64,000 nt of DNA. Origin: Fusobacterium necrophorum subsp. necrophorum (lineage in GTDB: Bacteria > Fusobacteriota > Fusobacteriia > Fusobacteriales > Fusobacteriaceae). Each line of letters begins with the position of its first letter. Position 1 is the stretch's first letter. Shown piece after piece: positions 9,217 through 19,273 of this stretch. The stretch spans positions 930,001 through 994,000 of the forward strand of contig NZ_CP034842.1 of NCBI RefSeq assembly GCF_004006635.1, given 5' to 3'. Below the pieces are notes generated by a model, which was not told the origin of the DNA, ran no database searches, and worked only from the letters and a program-made list of their open reading frames with translations. Made by a program: the position numbers and the translations under genes.

Positions 9217-10392
9217 TTAATCTAATTTTTCTTCTTGGTAGAGAATGTCTTTTTTTATCAAAGTAAATATCACTCTTACTAGTTTATGCGCAACATGTCC
9301 AAGGGCGTTGTAGTGTGATTTTCCTTGAGAACGTTTTAAAAGATAATATTCATTAAATTTTCTAGAATGTCTAACACAGTTCCAAGCTGTAAAAATCAAA
9401 GCATACCTTAGATAAGGAGAGCCTTTTTTAGACATTCTACAAGAAGAAGCATTAAAATTAACAGATTGCCTTATCTTCGGATCAAGACCAGCAAAAGCGA
9501 GTAATTTTTTAGAAGTAGAGAAATTATCAATATTATTCGTTTCCCCTAGAATGATTGCGCAAGCAATAAGGCTGATTCCAGGAACAGATAAAAGCTTAGA
9601 ATCTAATTTGTGAATAATATCAGCGATTTTACTTTCCATATCTTTTATTTGTTTTTCATAAAGCTCAATTAGCTCTATTCATTGAATTACATGGAAAGAT
9701 ATTGAGGAATCTTTCATACCAACAGAGGTTTTCGCAAGACTCTTAAGCTCTAGGGACTTTTCTTTTTTGAAATGTCCCTTGGAAGAAGCATATAAAAGAC
9801 TAGAAATTTCATCTTCTTTTAGGGCTGCGATTTCCTCTGTGGATGGATATTTTTTTAAAAGAGCATAAATAGCTTTACTGTGAATTTTACTACTAAAAAG
9901 ATACTGTAATTCCGGAAAGATGAAATCAAGTAATGAAGTTAATTGAATTTTAGCTTTACTTCTTTGTTTCATAAGGTTACTTCGAAATCTGGTAAGTTTT
10001 TTCAAAGAAAAACAATCCATGTTTTTCTCAGAAATAAAGTTAAGTTTAGTAAAAAGTAAAGATTTCGCAATATGAATAGAGTCTAAATTGTCATTTTTAG
10101 CATCTCTAATATTCGCTTTTCTAAGGTGTGAAGTTTGTAATGGATTCATAAGCGCAACTTTAAAACCATGTTGAAATAAAAAATGAATAAGATTCTCTCC
10201 GTAATGAGAAGTAGATTCTAAGCCAATCATAAGATTTTTAGCATCAAAACTTTTAATTTTATCTAAAAGAGCACTAAAACCTTTAAAATCATTTTTGAAT
10301 TTAAAATTAGAAAAAACAACTTCATTCGTAGAAGAATCAAAACAAGAAGCAACATGGTTCAGTTTCGCAATATCAATCCCTAATAAAAACAT
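9217..10392 (-). pseudogene. IS110-family transposase with internal stop
   Basis: Reading leftward from ATG 10392 (AAGGATGTGA upstream) the product starts MFLLGIDIAKLNHVA, the first Asp of the DEDD RuvC-like domain of IS110 recombinases. GLESTSHYGENL and LRKANIRDAKNDNLDSIHIA follow. The C-terminal Tnp_20 part has LLSVPGISLIACAII, KLLAFAGLDP and SKKGSPYLRYALI. The two halves are in the same frame but are separated by a TGA at 9679-9681, so this copy is inactivated by one nonsense mutation rather than a shift. Full length without it would be about 391 aa. Confidence 0.85.
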
Positions 10393-10660
10393 AAAAATCA
10401 CATCCTTAAAAATATAAATATCTGTGGAGTCCACTTCTTGAAAAACAATACATTCTTGCGCTACATAAAAGTTTAAAACTTATCCAACTATAAGTATATG
10501 AGTTCAAAGAGAGTGGCAATAGTCTCCTTTAAAAAGTAGCAAAAGCTCTTTAAATAAAAATAAAAAGTCCACAGTGTATAAATAATTATATAAAAAATAA
10601 GAAATAAAATAAATAATGAAAGGAGGTTGTATAGATAAATATTTTATGTATTTATCATAC
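10393..10660 (-). other. Non-coding end of the IS110 element, possible bridge-RNA region
   Basis: About 200 non-coding bases lie upstream of the IS110 transposase start. In IS110-group elements this end is known to encode the bridge RNA that pairs with target and donor DNA. Short complementary words are present here (TGTGGAGTCCAC near 10,422 and AGTCCACAG near 10,570), so it can fold, but I cannot define the RNA ends or loops by eye. I see no gene in this stretch. Confidence 0.3.
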
Positions 10661-10667
10661 AAGAGAA

Positions 10668-11588
10668 ATGAAGCATAACAGAGAAGAATTATATTATGAA
10701 GAAGAAGTCAGTTTGTTTGATATCATAGATATTTTATTAAGGTATAAGAAAAAAATTATGACAATTGTAGTATTAGGGATTATTCTTAGTTTTGGTGGAG
10801 CCTTAATTGCTAGAAAATTTAGAGCACAAGATACTTTTCAGGAATACAGACTCCAGTATGCAGAATTAGAAAATGATTATTATTATCAATTAATAGGTTT
10901 GAACTATATAAAGTTTGACCTTAGGGATATTTTACAGGTAGAGAAGTATATTGATCGTTTTTTAGTAATTCCGGAATTAAAGGAATTATATGAAAAAGAA
11001 AAATCAGATAATCCCAAATTAGAGTTATATGATAAAAGAGAATTTATCAATGAAATTATGAGAGTGGAGAAAGTGTAAGGATATGATAAACTTATAGTAA
11101 CTTTAGATGTTGACACAGAAGTGGCACCTCAAGTGATTGATATCTATTTTGAAATTTTAAAGGAAGAAATTCCAGATAAATTAAAGTTTTTATTAACCCA
11201 AACGAAAGAATCAGCTTTGATAACCAATGCAAATGCGGTCGAAAGATTAAATGATATCAAGAAGCAATTATCAGAGATTTTAGCTGCAAATTCTTTTAAA
11301 GCTAACAATATATAGGATTTAGATTTTTTAGTTAGCTTGAAATACCCTTTGTTAATTGGTAACAAAAATTTATATCAATCTATTTATTCCAAAAGTTCAC
11401 AACAGATCACAGGAATAGATATTTTACTTCAAGAGGGAAAAATTGGGAAATTAATAGAAAAAAAGGGTTCTATCGTTGTAGAAAAATCAAAAAGTAAAGC
11501 AATATTAGTTCTTTTAGGTGGAACTGTTTTAAGTGTAATGATTGCTTTTATGATGGTAGTTATTTCAGAATTGTTAGAATCTTATTAA
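10668..11588 (+). pseudogene. wzz: Wzz-type chain-length regulator, broken
   Basis: Three consecutive fragments in different frames rebuild one polysaccharide co-polymerase. 10668-11078 has the N-terminal segment SLFDIIDILLRYKKK with the first membrane helix; 11121-11315 has the central helical part (EILKEEIPDKLKFLL); 11337-11588 has NKNLYQSIYSKSSQQITG and the second membrane helix. Each fragment aligns by eye with the intact paralogue at 42,783-43,760. Frame breaks and stops at about 11,078 and 11,313 make it a pseudogene. Wzz proteins sit in the inner membrane and set the length of Wzy-made chains. Confidence 0.85.
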
Positions 11589-11689
11589 GAAGCATAAAGA
11601 AGAAATAAAAGCAATTGAACATAAATAATTTATATTGGCTTTTTATCAACTGATGTTGGTGAAAGAAACAAACAAAAAATAAAATCAGA

Positions 11690-11995
11690 AGGCTGCTGTT
11701 AAAATATCTGTAAGAAATCTTGATAGATTCTATAATACTCATTGAGTTCAGGAAGTAAAAAATAATTTATAATTTCTCTGGAAGGAAATATATTGTCGAA
11801 AAGAATAGGAATAATATCTTTTCTCAGAGAGAGAGACACAGGGGTTTTTAGAATAATTTCCAATGTTTTTTTACTTTCTTACCAAAGAAGATTCTTTTAT
11901 GGTCTTCATGATTTGTATTTTAGCTTGCAAAAAAGCTTTTGAGATAAGCTGTACCAAATGGAAACAATTTAATATAACAAGCTTTTTCTATGGGT
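11690..11995 (-). pseudogene. ISL3 transposase remnant
   Basis: Read on the minus strand, this stretch gives FHLVQLISKAFLQAKIQIMK and, further on, SLSEKRYYSYSFRQYIS and NEYYRIYQDFLQIF, with stops and shifts between. These match the middle of the ISL3 transposase fragment at 28,738-29,830. The rest of 11,589-12,270 shows no gene to me; it is decayed DNA between the dead wzz and the next open gene. Confidence 0.7.
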
Positions 11996-12270
11996 GTCAA
12001 TGATAGATTGGAATATAAGATATATTATTGAATATCAAATTTATGTGTGGTATAATCAAAAAATAGAGTATTTCATAGTATAGATGATTTTAGAAATTTG
12101 AATTTTCAGAGCTTCTCTCATGTATTTTTATGTTGAGTAAATATAGTTGAAGACAACCAAAAATTAGGAAGATATCTATGCAGGGATATAAGTCATTATT
12201 TTTCAATAGAAGCGAATATGTTGCAAAAATTATGAACAAAAATTAAGATTAAGAGGAAGGTTGATGGGAA

Positions 12271-13830
12271 GTGATATTAAAACAATGGAATAATTTGGGG
12301 GTGCCATTGGGGATTTTTTCTTTTTTGGGAATAATTCAGTTTTTAATTCGAAATAGTAGTGATCAAAAAATGTTAATACTTGGAATTTTTTTCTTGTATT
12401 TGAGTAGTCTTCTATTTGTCTATTCTTTTCAATCGATTCTAAAGGAAAAAGACATGGGACTTTTCTTTTTTTTGGGAATATTATTTCCATATTATTTTCA
12501 AAAACATCCCTATGTATTTAAAGATTTGATGAGAGAAAGTCATAATATTCGGAATATCAACTATGTTTATATTTTTATATTTTCGATTTTCTTTTTGAAA
12601 TATTTTTTTTATAATACAAAAAAAAATTGGAAAGAATATCTGGAAGTAGAAAATATCCGTAATTATCTGCTTTATCTTATGCCTTTTTTTATACTACGAG
12701 CAAAAGATATTAAAATGATAGGATTTTTTTATGGAATCGTAGTATTCGTTTTTTGTTATAAGAAAGATTGGAACATTTTATTAGAGAAAAGAAAAAAGAT
12801 TTGTTTACTTTTTCTTGTTTTACTGTTTTTATTTTTTAGTTATATGAGTAATTATGTTTGGGGAATTCCAAATCAATTTGGAGAACAACTTTTAGGAAAT
12901 TATGTCTATAATTATTTCTTATTGCTTATTTTATTATTGATTCCTATTTCCGAAGAAATGATGAAAAAAATAAAAATGAGTATAGCTATTTCCCTTTTTT
13001 ATCCTATTTTATTAATTATACTAGAATGGATGCAAAATCATTATACTTTAGAAATTGCGATGGGTACAGAGGAATGGACCAGTATTTGGGCTGTTAGAGC
13101 AGGTTTGGTTTCTTTGATTTCTCTTTTCTTTTATCTTTCTGAAAAAAGGAAAGTGTATCTTTTCGGTGTTATTTTCTCTCTTTTAAGTTTATTTTTAGGG
13201 CAAGGTAGAGGTCCAATTTTAAGTTTCATAGCATCTTTTTGTATATTGTTTTTCTTTTTTTATGAGAAAAAGACAGATAGGAAGAAAGTTTTTACTTCTT
13301 TAGGAATTGTGTTATTGCTACTTTTTGTTATATACAATACAGAAAATTATATTATTAAAAAATTTCAGTTAGTTTTTTTAGGAGCAGATAGTTCAACCAA
13401 CACGAGAATTGAATTGTATCATGGGGCAATAGAGCAGTGGAAAAGTCAAAAATGGATTGGATATGGATTGGGAAGTTATAAAGAAACTGTAGAACTGTTA
13501 AAGCAAGAATATTTAGAAAAATATGATTTGAGTCGAATTCCTCATGCACATAATAATATTTTGGAATTATTGAGAAGTTTAGGAATACTTGGGACTTTTA
13601 TCTATATTTTTCTGAATGGATATTTATGCTTCTGGCTTTTAGGGAAGTATTGGAAAACACGAGAAAAATTATATATACTTCCTTTTGTATTGATAGTAAA
13701 TTTTGAACTTTCTGGAATTACAGATTTTAGCCTCATGATGTATAAAAGTCAGCTTTTATTGTTTTTTATTTGTTCTATTTCACTTTCTTATCTAGACTCA
13801 AACTATCAACACCCAATAATGACACAGTAA
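12271..13830 (+). CDS. O-antigen ligase/polymerase family (Wzy_C) membrane protein
   Basis: A 519-aa protein with about twelve membrane segments and a large periplasmic loop near the C-terminus. That loop contains GQGRGPILSF followed by SSTNTRIELYHGAIEQW, IGYGLGSYKET and PHAHNNILELLRSLG, the Wzy_C pattern (R-x3-L with a later H-x-HN) of WaaL O-antigen ligases and related polymerases. It may attach finished O-antigen to lipid A-core, or polymerise. Start GTG 12271 is the first possible start after an in-frame TGA at 12262, with AGAGGAAGG at 12251-12259. It stands alone between decayed wzz and capD genes. Confidence 0.8.
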   Translation: MILKQWNNLGVPLGIFSFLGIIQFLIRNSSDQKMLILGIFFLYLSSLLFVYSFQSILKEKDMGLFFFLGILFPYYFQKHPYVFKDLMRESHNIRNINYVYIFIFSIFFLKYFFYNTKKNWKEYLEVENIRNYLLYLMPFFILRAKDIKMIGFFYGIVVFVFCYKKDWNILLEKRKKICLLFLVLLFLFFSYMSNYVWGIPNQFGEQLLGNYVYNYFLLLILLLIPISEEMMKKIKMSIAISLFYPILLIILEWMQNHYTLEIAMGTEEWTSIWAVRAGLVSLISLFFYLSEKRKVYLFGVIFSLLSLFLGQGRGPILSFIASFCILFFFFYEKKTDRKKVFTSLGIVLLLLFVIYNTENYIIKKFQLVFLGADSSTNTRIELYHGAIEQWKSQKWIGYGLGSYKETVELLKQEYLEKYDLSRIPHAHNNILELLRSLGILGTFIYIFLNGYLCFWLLGKYWKTREKLYILPFVLIVNFELSGITDFSLMMYKSQLLLFFICSISLSYLDSNYQHPIMTQ

Positions 13831-13837
13831 AGAATGA

Positions 13838-14501
13838 AGAACAAAAAATGTGGTAGAATGTATCGGAAAATACAGAGTTGAAAACATGGTTTTAATCCAC
13901 AAACAAGGCAGTCAATCCAACCAGCTTTATGGGAGCTACGAAAAGATGTGTGAGCTTATTGTACAAGAATGCGGAAAAACATATCCACCTACAAAATATT
14001 GTGCTGTCCGTTTTGTAAACGTATTGATGAAGTAATAGTTCTGTGATTCTTATTTTTAAGCAATTGATTCAGGAGGGAAAAAACTTAATTGTGACACATA
14101 AGGATGTCAATCGTTACTTTATGACAGTTTTAGAGGCAGCTCAATTAGTAATTGAGGCAGGGTCTTTTGGAAAAGGTGGAGAAATTTTTATTTTGGATAT
14201 GGGAGAACCTGTTAAAATTTACGATTTAGAAAAAGATATGATTAGACTTTCCAGAGCGAAAATCGGAATTGATATTATTGCTCTTCGTCCTGGAGAAAAA
14301 TTATATGAGGAATTGTTATATGATGTGAACAAGGCAGTGAAGACGAAAAATAATAAAATATTTATTACTCATGTCGAAGCAAATGACAAAGAGATCAGTT
14401 CCTATTATTCCAAATTGGAAAAGGCAGCTTATCAGAAAGATGTTATAGGAATGAAAGCATTGGTAAAAGAGATTGTGAAAGAATATAGAGAGTCGGTATA
14501 A
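13838..14501 (+). pseudogene. CapD-type UDP-sugar 4,6-dehydratase, C-terminal remnant
   Basis: The region reads ECIGKYRVENMVLI, a damaged active-site block (LYGSYEKMCELIV where the intact copy has FMGATKRMCELII), KYCAVRFVNVL, a stop, then from 14043 IFKQLIQEGKNLIVTHKD, DMGEPVKIYDL and ALRPGEKLYEELLYDVNKA. This tracks the last two thirds of the copy at 41,441-42,529 almost word for word. The N-terminal membrane and Rossmann parts are gone. It precedes a sugar transferase gene, as does the other copy, so the pair is a duplicated module. Confidence 0.87.
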
Positions 14502-14525
14502 TTTTATGTTAGAAGGATAGGAAAT

Positions 14526-15206
14526 ATGTTTACAAAGCGAGTACTAGATATTGTATTTTCGTTAATAGGGATTTTTATATTCTCACCATTAATGTTATTT
14601 TTTGCGGTTTGTATTAAAACGAGTTCAAGAGGACCTATTTTTTTCTTGCAGAAAAGGCTAACAAAAGATGAAAAAATTTTTACAATATATAAGTTTAGAA
14701 GTCTGAATGTTGATTTTGATGCACAGGCTATCGGAATTCAAATACATGCAAGTCATGACTCTATTAGTTACATTGGAAAAATCATGAGAAAAACCAAAAT
14801 AGACGAACTTCCTCAATTGTTTAATATATTAAAAGGAGATATGAGTTTTATCGGTCCGAGACCGGAACTTCCAAGAAGACTTTCTTATTATTCTAAAGAA
14901 GATAGAGGGATTTTTCAAATAAGAAGCGGTGTTTCTTCTCCAGCAAGTATTTTGTTTTCAGATGAGGAAAGGTTAATGGAGAGGGTAAGAGATCCTGAAA
15001 AATTTTATGTAGATCAAATTTTGCCTTATAAAATAGAATTAAATTTATACTATATAAGAAATAGAACATTTTTCGGAGATATTTATTTAATGATGGCAAC
15101 AGTGTTGAAGTTGTTTTTTAAAATTTCGGAAGAGAGAATTGTAAAAGATAAGAAATTATTGGAAAAGAAACAGGAGATTGTTCGAAAAGTAGGGAAGGAG
15201 TATTAA
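14526..15206 (+). CDS. Undecaprenyl-phosphate sugar-1-phosphate transferase
   Basis: A 226-aa initiating sugar transferase of the short (PglC-like) type: one N-terminal membrane segment (residues about 7-31), then YKFRSLNVD, MRKTKIDELPQLFNILKGD, MSFIGPRPELPRR and a C-terminal NRTFFGDIYLM block. It should transfer a sugar phosphate from a UDP-sugar to undecaprenyl phosphate, beginning a repeat unit. ATG 14526 follows AGAAGGATAGG. Its stop overlaps the next start by one base (TAATG at 15204-15208). A dead inverted paralogue is at 29,831-30,399. Confidence 0.9.
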   Translation: MFTKRVLDIVFSLIGIFIFSPLMLFFAVCIKTSSRGPIFFLQKRLTKDEKIFTIYKFRSLNVDFDAQAIGIQIHASHDSISYIGKIMRKTKIDELPQLFNILKGDMSFIGPRPELPRRLSYYSKEDRGIFQIRSGVSSPASILFSDEERLMERVRDPEKFYVDQILPYKIELNLYYIRNRTFFGDIYLMMATVLKLFFKISEERIVKDKKLLEKKQEIVRKVGKEY

Positions 15207-16099
15207 TGTATCAACATAAAAAGGTCATTATGCTTACAGGGGGCAGTGGTTTTGTTGGAAAACATTTTATTCAAAAATATTCTAAAAAATATAATATTAT
15301 TTCTGTAAATTTGAAAAATACAAATATAGAAGACTTAGATTTTCAGGAAGTGGACGCAGTTATACACTTGGCAGCACTGGTATATCAGGATAATAACATC
15401 TCCAGAGAGGAGTATTTTAAAGTTAATACAGAATTAACCGAAAAATTAGCTATTTTTGCAAAGCGGGCAAAAGTAAAACATTTTATTTTTTTCAGTACCG
15501 TGAAAGTGTATGGATACGATGGAGAAGTAAAAAATCATAGCAGAGTGTTGACTGAAAATGATAAATGCCGGGTTACAGGAGATCCTTACGGGGAAAGTAA
15601 ATTAGAAGCGGAAAGAAGATTACAAATTTTAGAAGATAAATTTTTTTGTGTATCCATTCTGAGACCTCCAATGATATATGGAGCCGGAGTAAAGGGGAAC
15701 ATGAAATTACTGGTTTCTCTTATTCAAAAGTTTCCGGTATTACCTTTTTCTTATTCCAAAAATAGGAGAAGTCTTGTGTCTATTCAAAATTTATTATATT
15801 GTTTAGAACTTGTAATAGAACAAGAAAAATCGGGAATTTTTTTACCTTTAGATGAAAAAAATATTTCCATTCAAGAAATGGTAGAAGGGATAAAAAAGGC
15901 TTTGGCTCTAAAGAGAGTAAATATATCGTTTCCTCCCTTTTTGTTCCATATATTAGGGAAATTATTTCCCTCTATTATGAATAGACTATATGGCAGTTTG
16001 CAGTTTGATAATGCTGATACTAAAAGAAAATTAGGGTATCAGGCTAAAATATCCTATGAAGAAGGAATCAAAAAAATGTTAGAAAAGGAAAAGAAATGA
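15206..16099 (+). CDS. NAD-dependent epimerase/dehydratase (extended SDR)
   Basis: A 297-aa extended short-chain dehydrogenase. Residues 9-17 give the NAD-binding TGGSGFVGK; DAVIHLAALVY follows, and the active site is DPYGESKLEAE (Tyr and Lys both present). RPPMIYGAG is the usual substrate-domain block. It modifies a nucleotide sugar, or a lipid-linked sugar like related WbpV/GalE-type enzymes that sit beside PglC-type transferases. Translationally coupled to the genes on both sides (1-base overlap before, 4-base ATGA overlap after), so it works in the same pathway as the sugar transferase and two GTs. Confidence 0.88.
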   Translation: MYQHKKVIMLTGGSGFVGKHFIQKYSKKYNIISVNLKNTNIEDLDFQEVDAVIHLAALVYQDNNISREEYFKVNTELTEKLAIFAKRAKVKHFIFFSTVKVYGYDGEVKNHSRVLTENDKCRVTGDPYGESKLEAERRLQILEDKFFCVSILRPPMIYGAGVKGNMKLLVSLIQKFPVLPFSYSKNRRSLVSIQNLLYCLELVIEQEKSGIFLPLDEKNISIQEMVEGIKKALALKRVNISFPPFLFHILGKLFPSIMNRLYGSLQFDNADTKRKLGYQAKISYEEGIKKMLEKEKK

Positions 16100-17232
16100 A
16101 GAAGGCACTGATAGTAGCTTCTACCGCTTCCATGATATTGCAATTTAATATCGATAACATAACACTTTTACAGGAATTAGGATATACGGTGGAAGTGGCA
16201 TGTAATTTTGAAGAAGGAAACACTTGTTCCTTTGATCAAATAGAATATTTGAAAAAGACACTGGATAGACTCCATATCAAATTTCATCAAGTTGAATTTT
16301 TAAGGAACCCCTTTAAAATCCAGAATTTTGGGGCTTATCGAAGGATTAAAAATTTACTAAATAAAGAAAACTATAGCTTAGTTCATTGTCACTCTCCCAT
16401 TGGAGGAGTGATTTCAAGAATAGCTTCCAGAAAGGAAAATATAAAAATGGTTTATACAGCTCATGGATTCCATTTTTATCAAGGAGCCTCTTGGAAAACT
16501 TGGTGGATATATTATCTGACTGAAAAAATATTATCTTATTATACCGATGTCCTGATTACGTTAAATTATGAAGACTATGAAAATGCTCAATCTTTTTTTA
16601 TGAAAAAGTTAATGTATATTCCCGGAATAGGAATAGATACGAGAAAGTATCAAGTATCCAAAGATGTGAAAGAAGAAAAAAGAAAAGAGATGACTTTTCA
16701 TACAACAGACATTATACTTTGTTCTATAGGTGAGTTAATAGCAAGAAAAAATCATAAAATCATTCTTCAAACACTGTTTAAGTTAAACAATAAAAATATC
16801 CATTATATGATTATAGGTCAAGGAGACTTAAAAGATTCTTTATATAATTCGGTGAAAGAATTGAAGTTGGAGAAACAAGTACATTTTTTAGGATATCGTA
16901 CTGATATTGAAGAACTTCTTTCTATTTCGGATATTTATCTCTTCCCTTCTATACAGGAAGGCTTACCTGTTGCATTGATGGAAGCGATGGCAGCAGGACT
17001 ACCCATTATTGCTTCTAATATTAGGGGGAATAGAGATTTGATTCAAAATGGAAGAAATGGTTTTTTAGTAGAAAACAAGATAGAGGAATATTCTTTAAAA
17101 ATAGTAGAACTAATGGAAAATCCTCTGCTTAGAAAAAAAATATCCGAACAGGCAAAAAAAGATAGTGTTCAATATGATAGAAAAAGAATAGAAAGAATGA
17201 TGAAGAAAGTGTATGAAAGTGAGGATTTATGA
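16096..17232 (+). CDS. Glycosyltransferase family 4 (EpsD/CapM-like)
   Basis: A 378-aa GT-B enzyme. N-terminal half: MKKALIVASTASMILQF, VHCHSPIGGVISR and TAHGFHFYQGASW; C-terminal half: CSIGELIARKNH, IIGQGDLKDSL, FPSIQEGLPVALMEAMAAG with the E-x7-E donor motif and ASNIRGNRDLI. This combination is typical of the second glycosyltransferase that extends a lipid-linked GlcNAc- or QuiNAc-type first sugar. It overlaps its neighbours by 4 bases on both sides, so the four genes 14,526-18,038 form one tight operon. Confidence 0.9.
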   Translation: MKKALIVASTASMILQFNIDNITLLQELGYTVEVACNFEEGNTCSFDQIEYLKKTLDRLHIKFHQVEFLRNPFKIQNFGAYRRIKNLLNKENYSLVHCHSPIGGVISRIASRKENIKMVYTAHGFHFYQGASWKTWWIYYLTEKILSYYTDVLITLNYEDYENAQSFFMKKLMYIPGIGIDTRKYQVSKDVKEEKRKEMTFHTTDIILCSIGELIARKNHKIILQTLFKLNNKNIHYMIIGQGDLKDSLYNSVKELKLEKQVHFLGYRTDIEELLSISDIYLFPSIQEGLPVALMEAMAAGLPIIASNIRGNRDLIQNGRNGFLVENKIEEYSLKIVELMENPLLRKKISEQAKKDSVQYDRKRIERMMKKVYESEDL

Positions 17233-18038
17233 GCAGAACTTTTCCAAAAATTTCCATAATCATGCCAGTTTGTAAATACGATGAATATTTAGAGCAAGCA
17301 ATTAATAGTATACTTGCACAGACATTTCAAGAATTTGAATTTTTAATTATTGCAAATGGAATGTTAGAGGATTCTTTTCAAAAGCTTCAGAGTTTTTGTC
17401 AGAAAGATACTAGAATCAGATTATATCAAACTTCGATAAAACAATTACAGTATAATTTAAATTATGCCTTAAATCTTGCCCAAGCGGAAATTATTGCAAG
17501 AATGGATGGAGATGATATTGCCTTTCCAACAAGATTGGAAAAACAATACTTTTATCTTTTAGAAGAGAACATTGATTTATTAGGAAGTAATTTTGAATAT
17601 ATTGATGAGAAAAATTTAAAAATAGATAAAAAAAATTTTATATTACTAAGAAATGAAGAAATTAGAAAGGCAATGACTATATTTTGTCCATTTTGTCACC
17701 CCACAATTATGTTTAAAAAGTCTATTGTTTTAGATGCGGGAGCCTATTGTTTTGGAAATATAGCAGAAGATTGGGAGTTATACTTACGATTACGAAGGAA
17801 CGCCGAAATAAAATTTGCCAATTATCCTGAAGTATTGTTACAATATAGACAACACTCGAAGCAGATGTCAAAACAAAGCAGTAAAATGGACAGTATTATA
17901 GTCTCCGGTTTATATGTACGAGAATTTGTATATACTAAAAATATAGCTTATTTAAAAGGGGCTTTGATTCATTTTTTCTTAGCAACTCCTTTTAGAAAAA
18001 TATTAAAAAGAATGGAACAATGGAGAAGAAAGAGATAA
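17229..18038 (+). CDS. Glycosyltransferase family 2
   Basis: A 269-aa GT-A enzyme: KISIIMPVCKYDEYLEQAIN at the N-terminus, ARMDGDDIAFPTRLEKQ with the metal-binding DGDD, HPTIMFKKS, and AEDWELYLRL. These are the standard donor and acceptor blocks of GT2 enzymes that build O-antigen repeats. The start ATG 17229 overlaps the previous stop. After its stop at 18,038 the operon ends; more than a kilobase of decayed DNA follows. Confidence 0.9.
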   Translation: MSRTFPKISIIMPVCKYDEYLEQAINSILAQTFQEFEFLIIANGMLEDSFQKLQSFCQKDTRIRLYQTSIKQLQYNLNYALNLAQAEIIARMDGDDIAFPTRLEKQYFYLLEENIDLLGSNFEYIDEKNLKIDKKNFILLRNEEIRKAMTIFCPFCHPTIMFKKSIVLDAGAYCFGNIAEDWELYLRLRRNAEIKFANYPEVLLQYRQHSKQMSKQSSKMDSIIVSGLYVREFVYTKNIAYLKGALIHFFLATPFRKILKRMEQWRRKR

Positions 18039-18549
18039 TTGTACAATATAGTGTGACAAAAAATACTCGTATTAGAAATTTCATGTAAAACATAAATAAC
18101 TGCAAATACACTAACAGGAAATTCTAATATGAAGTATACATATCTTATCATAAATCAAAGAAATATCATAAAAATTTTAAGAAAAGAAAACGACTCTACC
18201 CTTAATATTCTACTCTTCTAAGAGTTCTCCACTATTAAACGACTTTCTGGAGAATATGTTATACTGGGCAAAAGAATGTTACGAAAAAAGCTCCTTAAAA
18301 AGAAGACTGCCTAAATTTCAAAAGGAATTTTTTCATATCATTGTTGAAATAAAACTGCCGCATTACTTATTGCAATTCATCTTTCAATATTCTTTTATAG
18401 ATTTCATTTTTATCTTCTCTTGTTAATTTACTTATAAAAAACTATTCCTCCAATCTTGTGTCCAAGATTACGGGTGTACACATAGAAACAAATAGAGCAG
18501 CTTATATAAGCGCCCAATATTTTATATTCTGTTTGTACAAATATATGGA

Positions 18550-19180
18550 TTATTTTAGTTCTAAACAAAGAGTGTGAATGAAAGTTTCAATAGAATTTTC
18601 AACAGCATTTTTTAAATCCGTTATCTTTTCTCACCCACATTTTCCCCTGGAAGATTTGAAAAGAAGATCCATAAGCTTGGTCAAATGACAATTAGAAATA
18701 TTTCCCATAAAGAAAAGTTCCAAAGACAATATAATGAAATTTTTTAAGTGCAAATGATGCTTAACTATATAATAACGATATTTTGTTAGTGACTTTAATT
18801 CTAAAATATGATATGATACCCCTGAATAAGGTTTAGAATCATCACTAAAAAGCATAGAAGCTATTAATTTTGTACCTGTTTTATCTATTTTTATTTTTTA
18901 AGAGTCTGTATCTTTTGAAAAAGACAGATGAATAAAAGATTAAGGTAATCACTTGAAATACTTTCAAAAATTAATAATATTGATGCTTTTAATGTAATAT
19001 GGAATAGATTATTTCTATTAGCCAAATCGTATTTTGAATTTTCAATTCACAAGGAATCACATTGGATATGCCATCAGAATTAATTATATAATAGTCATAT
19101 TTTAATTTTGTGATATTGATACCTAGCAAATACCATAAACAATAACTGCTTATACTAAGATATTTGATATTATGTTCCAT
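18550..19180 (-). pseudogene. Second IS110-like transposase remnant
   Basis: On the minus strand a fragment beginning near 19,180 has YLLGINITKLKYDYYIINSDG, like the IS110 start GIDIAKLNH with the catalytic Asp changed to Asn. Further on, LKSLTKYRYYIVKHHLHLKN matches the LKKLTRFRSNLMKQRSKAK stretch of the copy at 9,217-10,392. Frames are broken throughout. The flanking stretch 18,039-18,549 holds only decayed sequence with no gene that I can support. Confidence 0.6.
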
Positions 19181-19273
19181 GACTCTATGCTAAAATGTAT
19201 CCTTGTATCTACGTATTGTCTATTCATAAAGAATGTAACATAAAACCATAGTTTTACTATGTTGGGAGGATAA

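Noticed and set aside
18039-18549. A possible small-RNA or gene in the long gap after the GT2 gene
   Set aside because: Every frame is broken and no promoter-terminator pair is convincing; it reads as decayed DNA.
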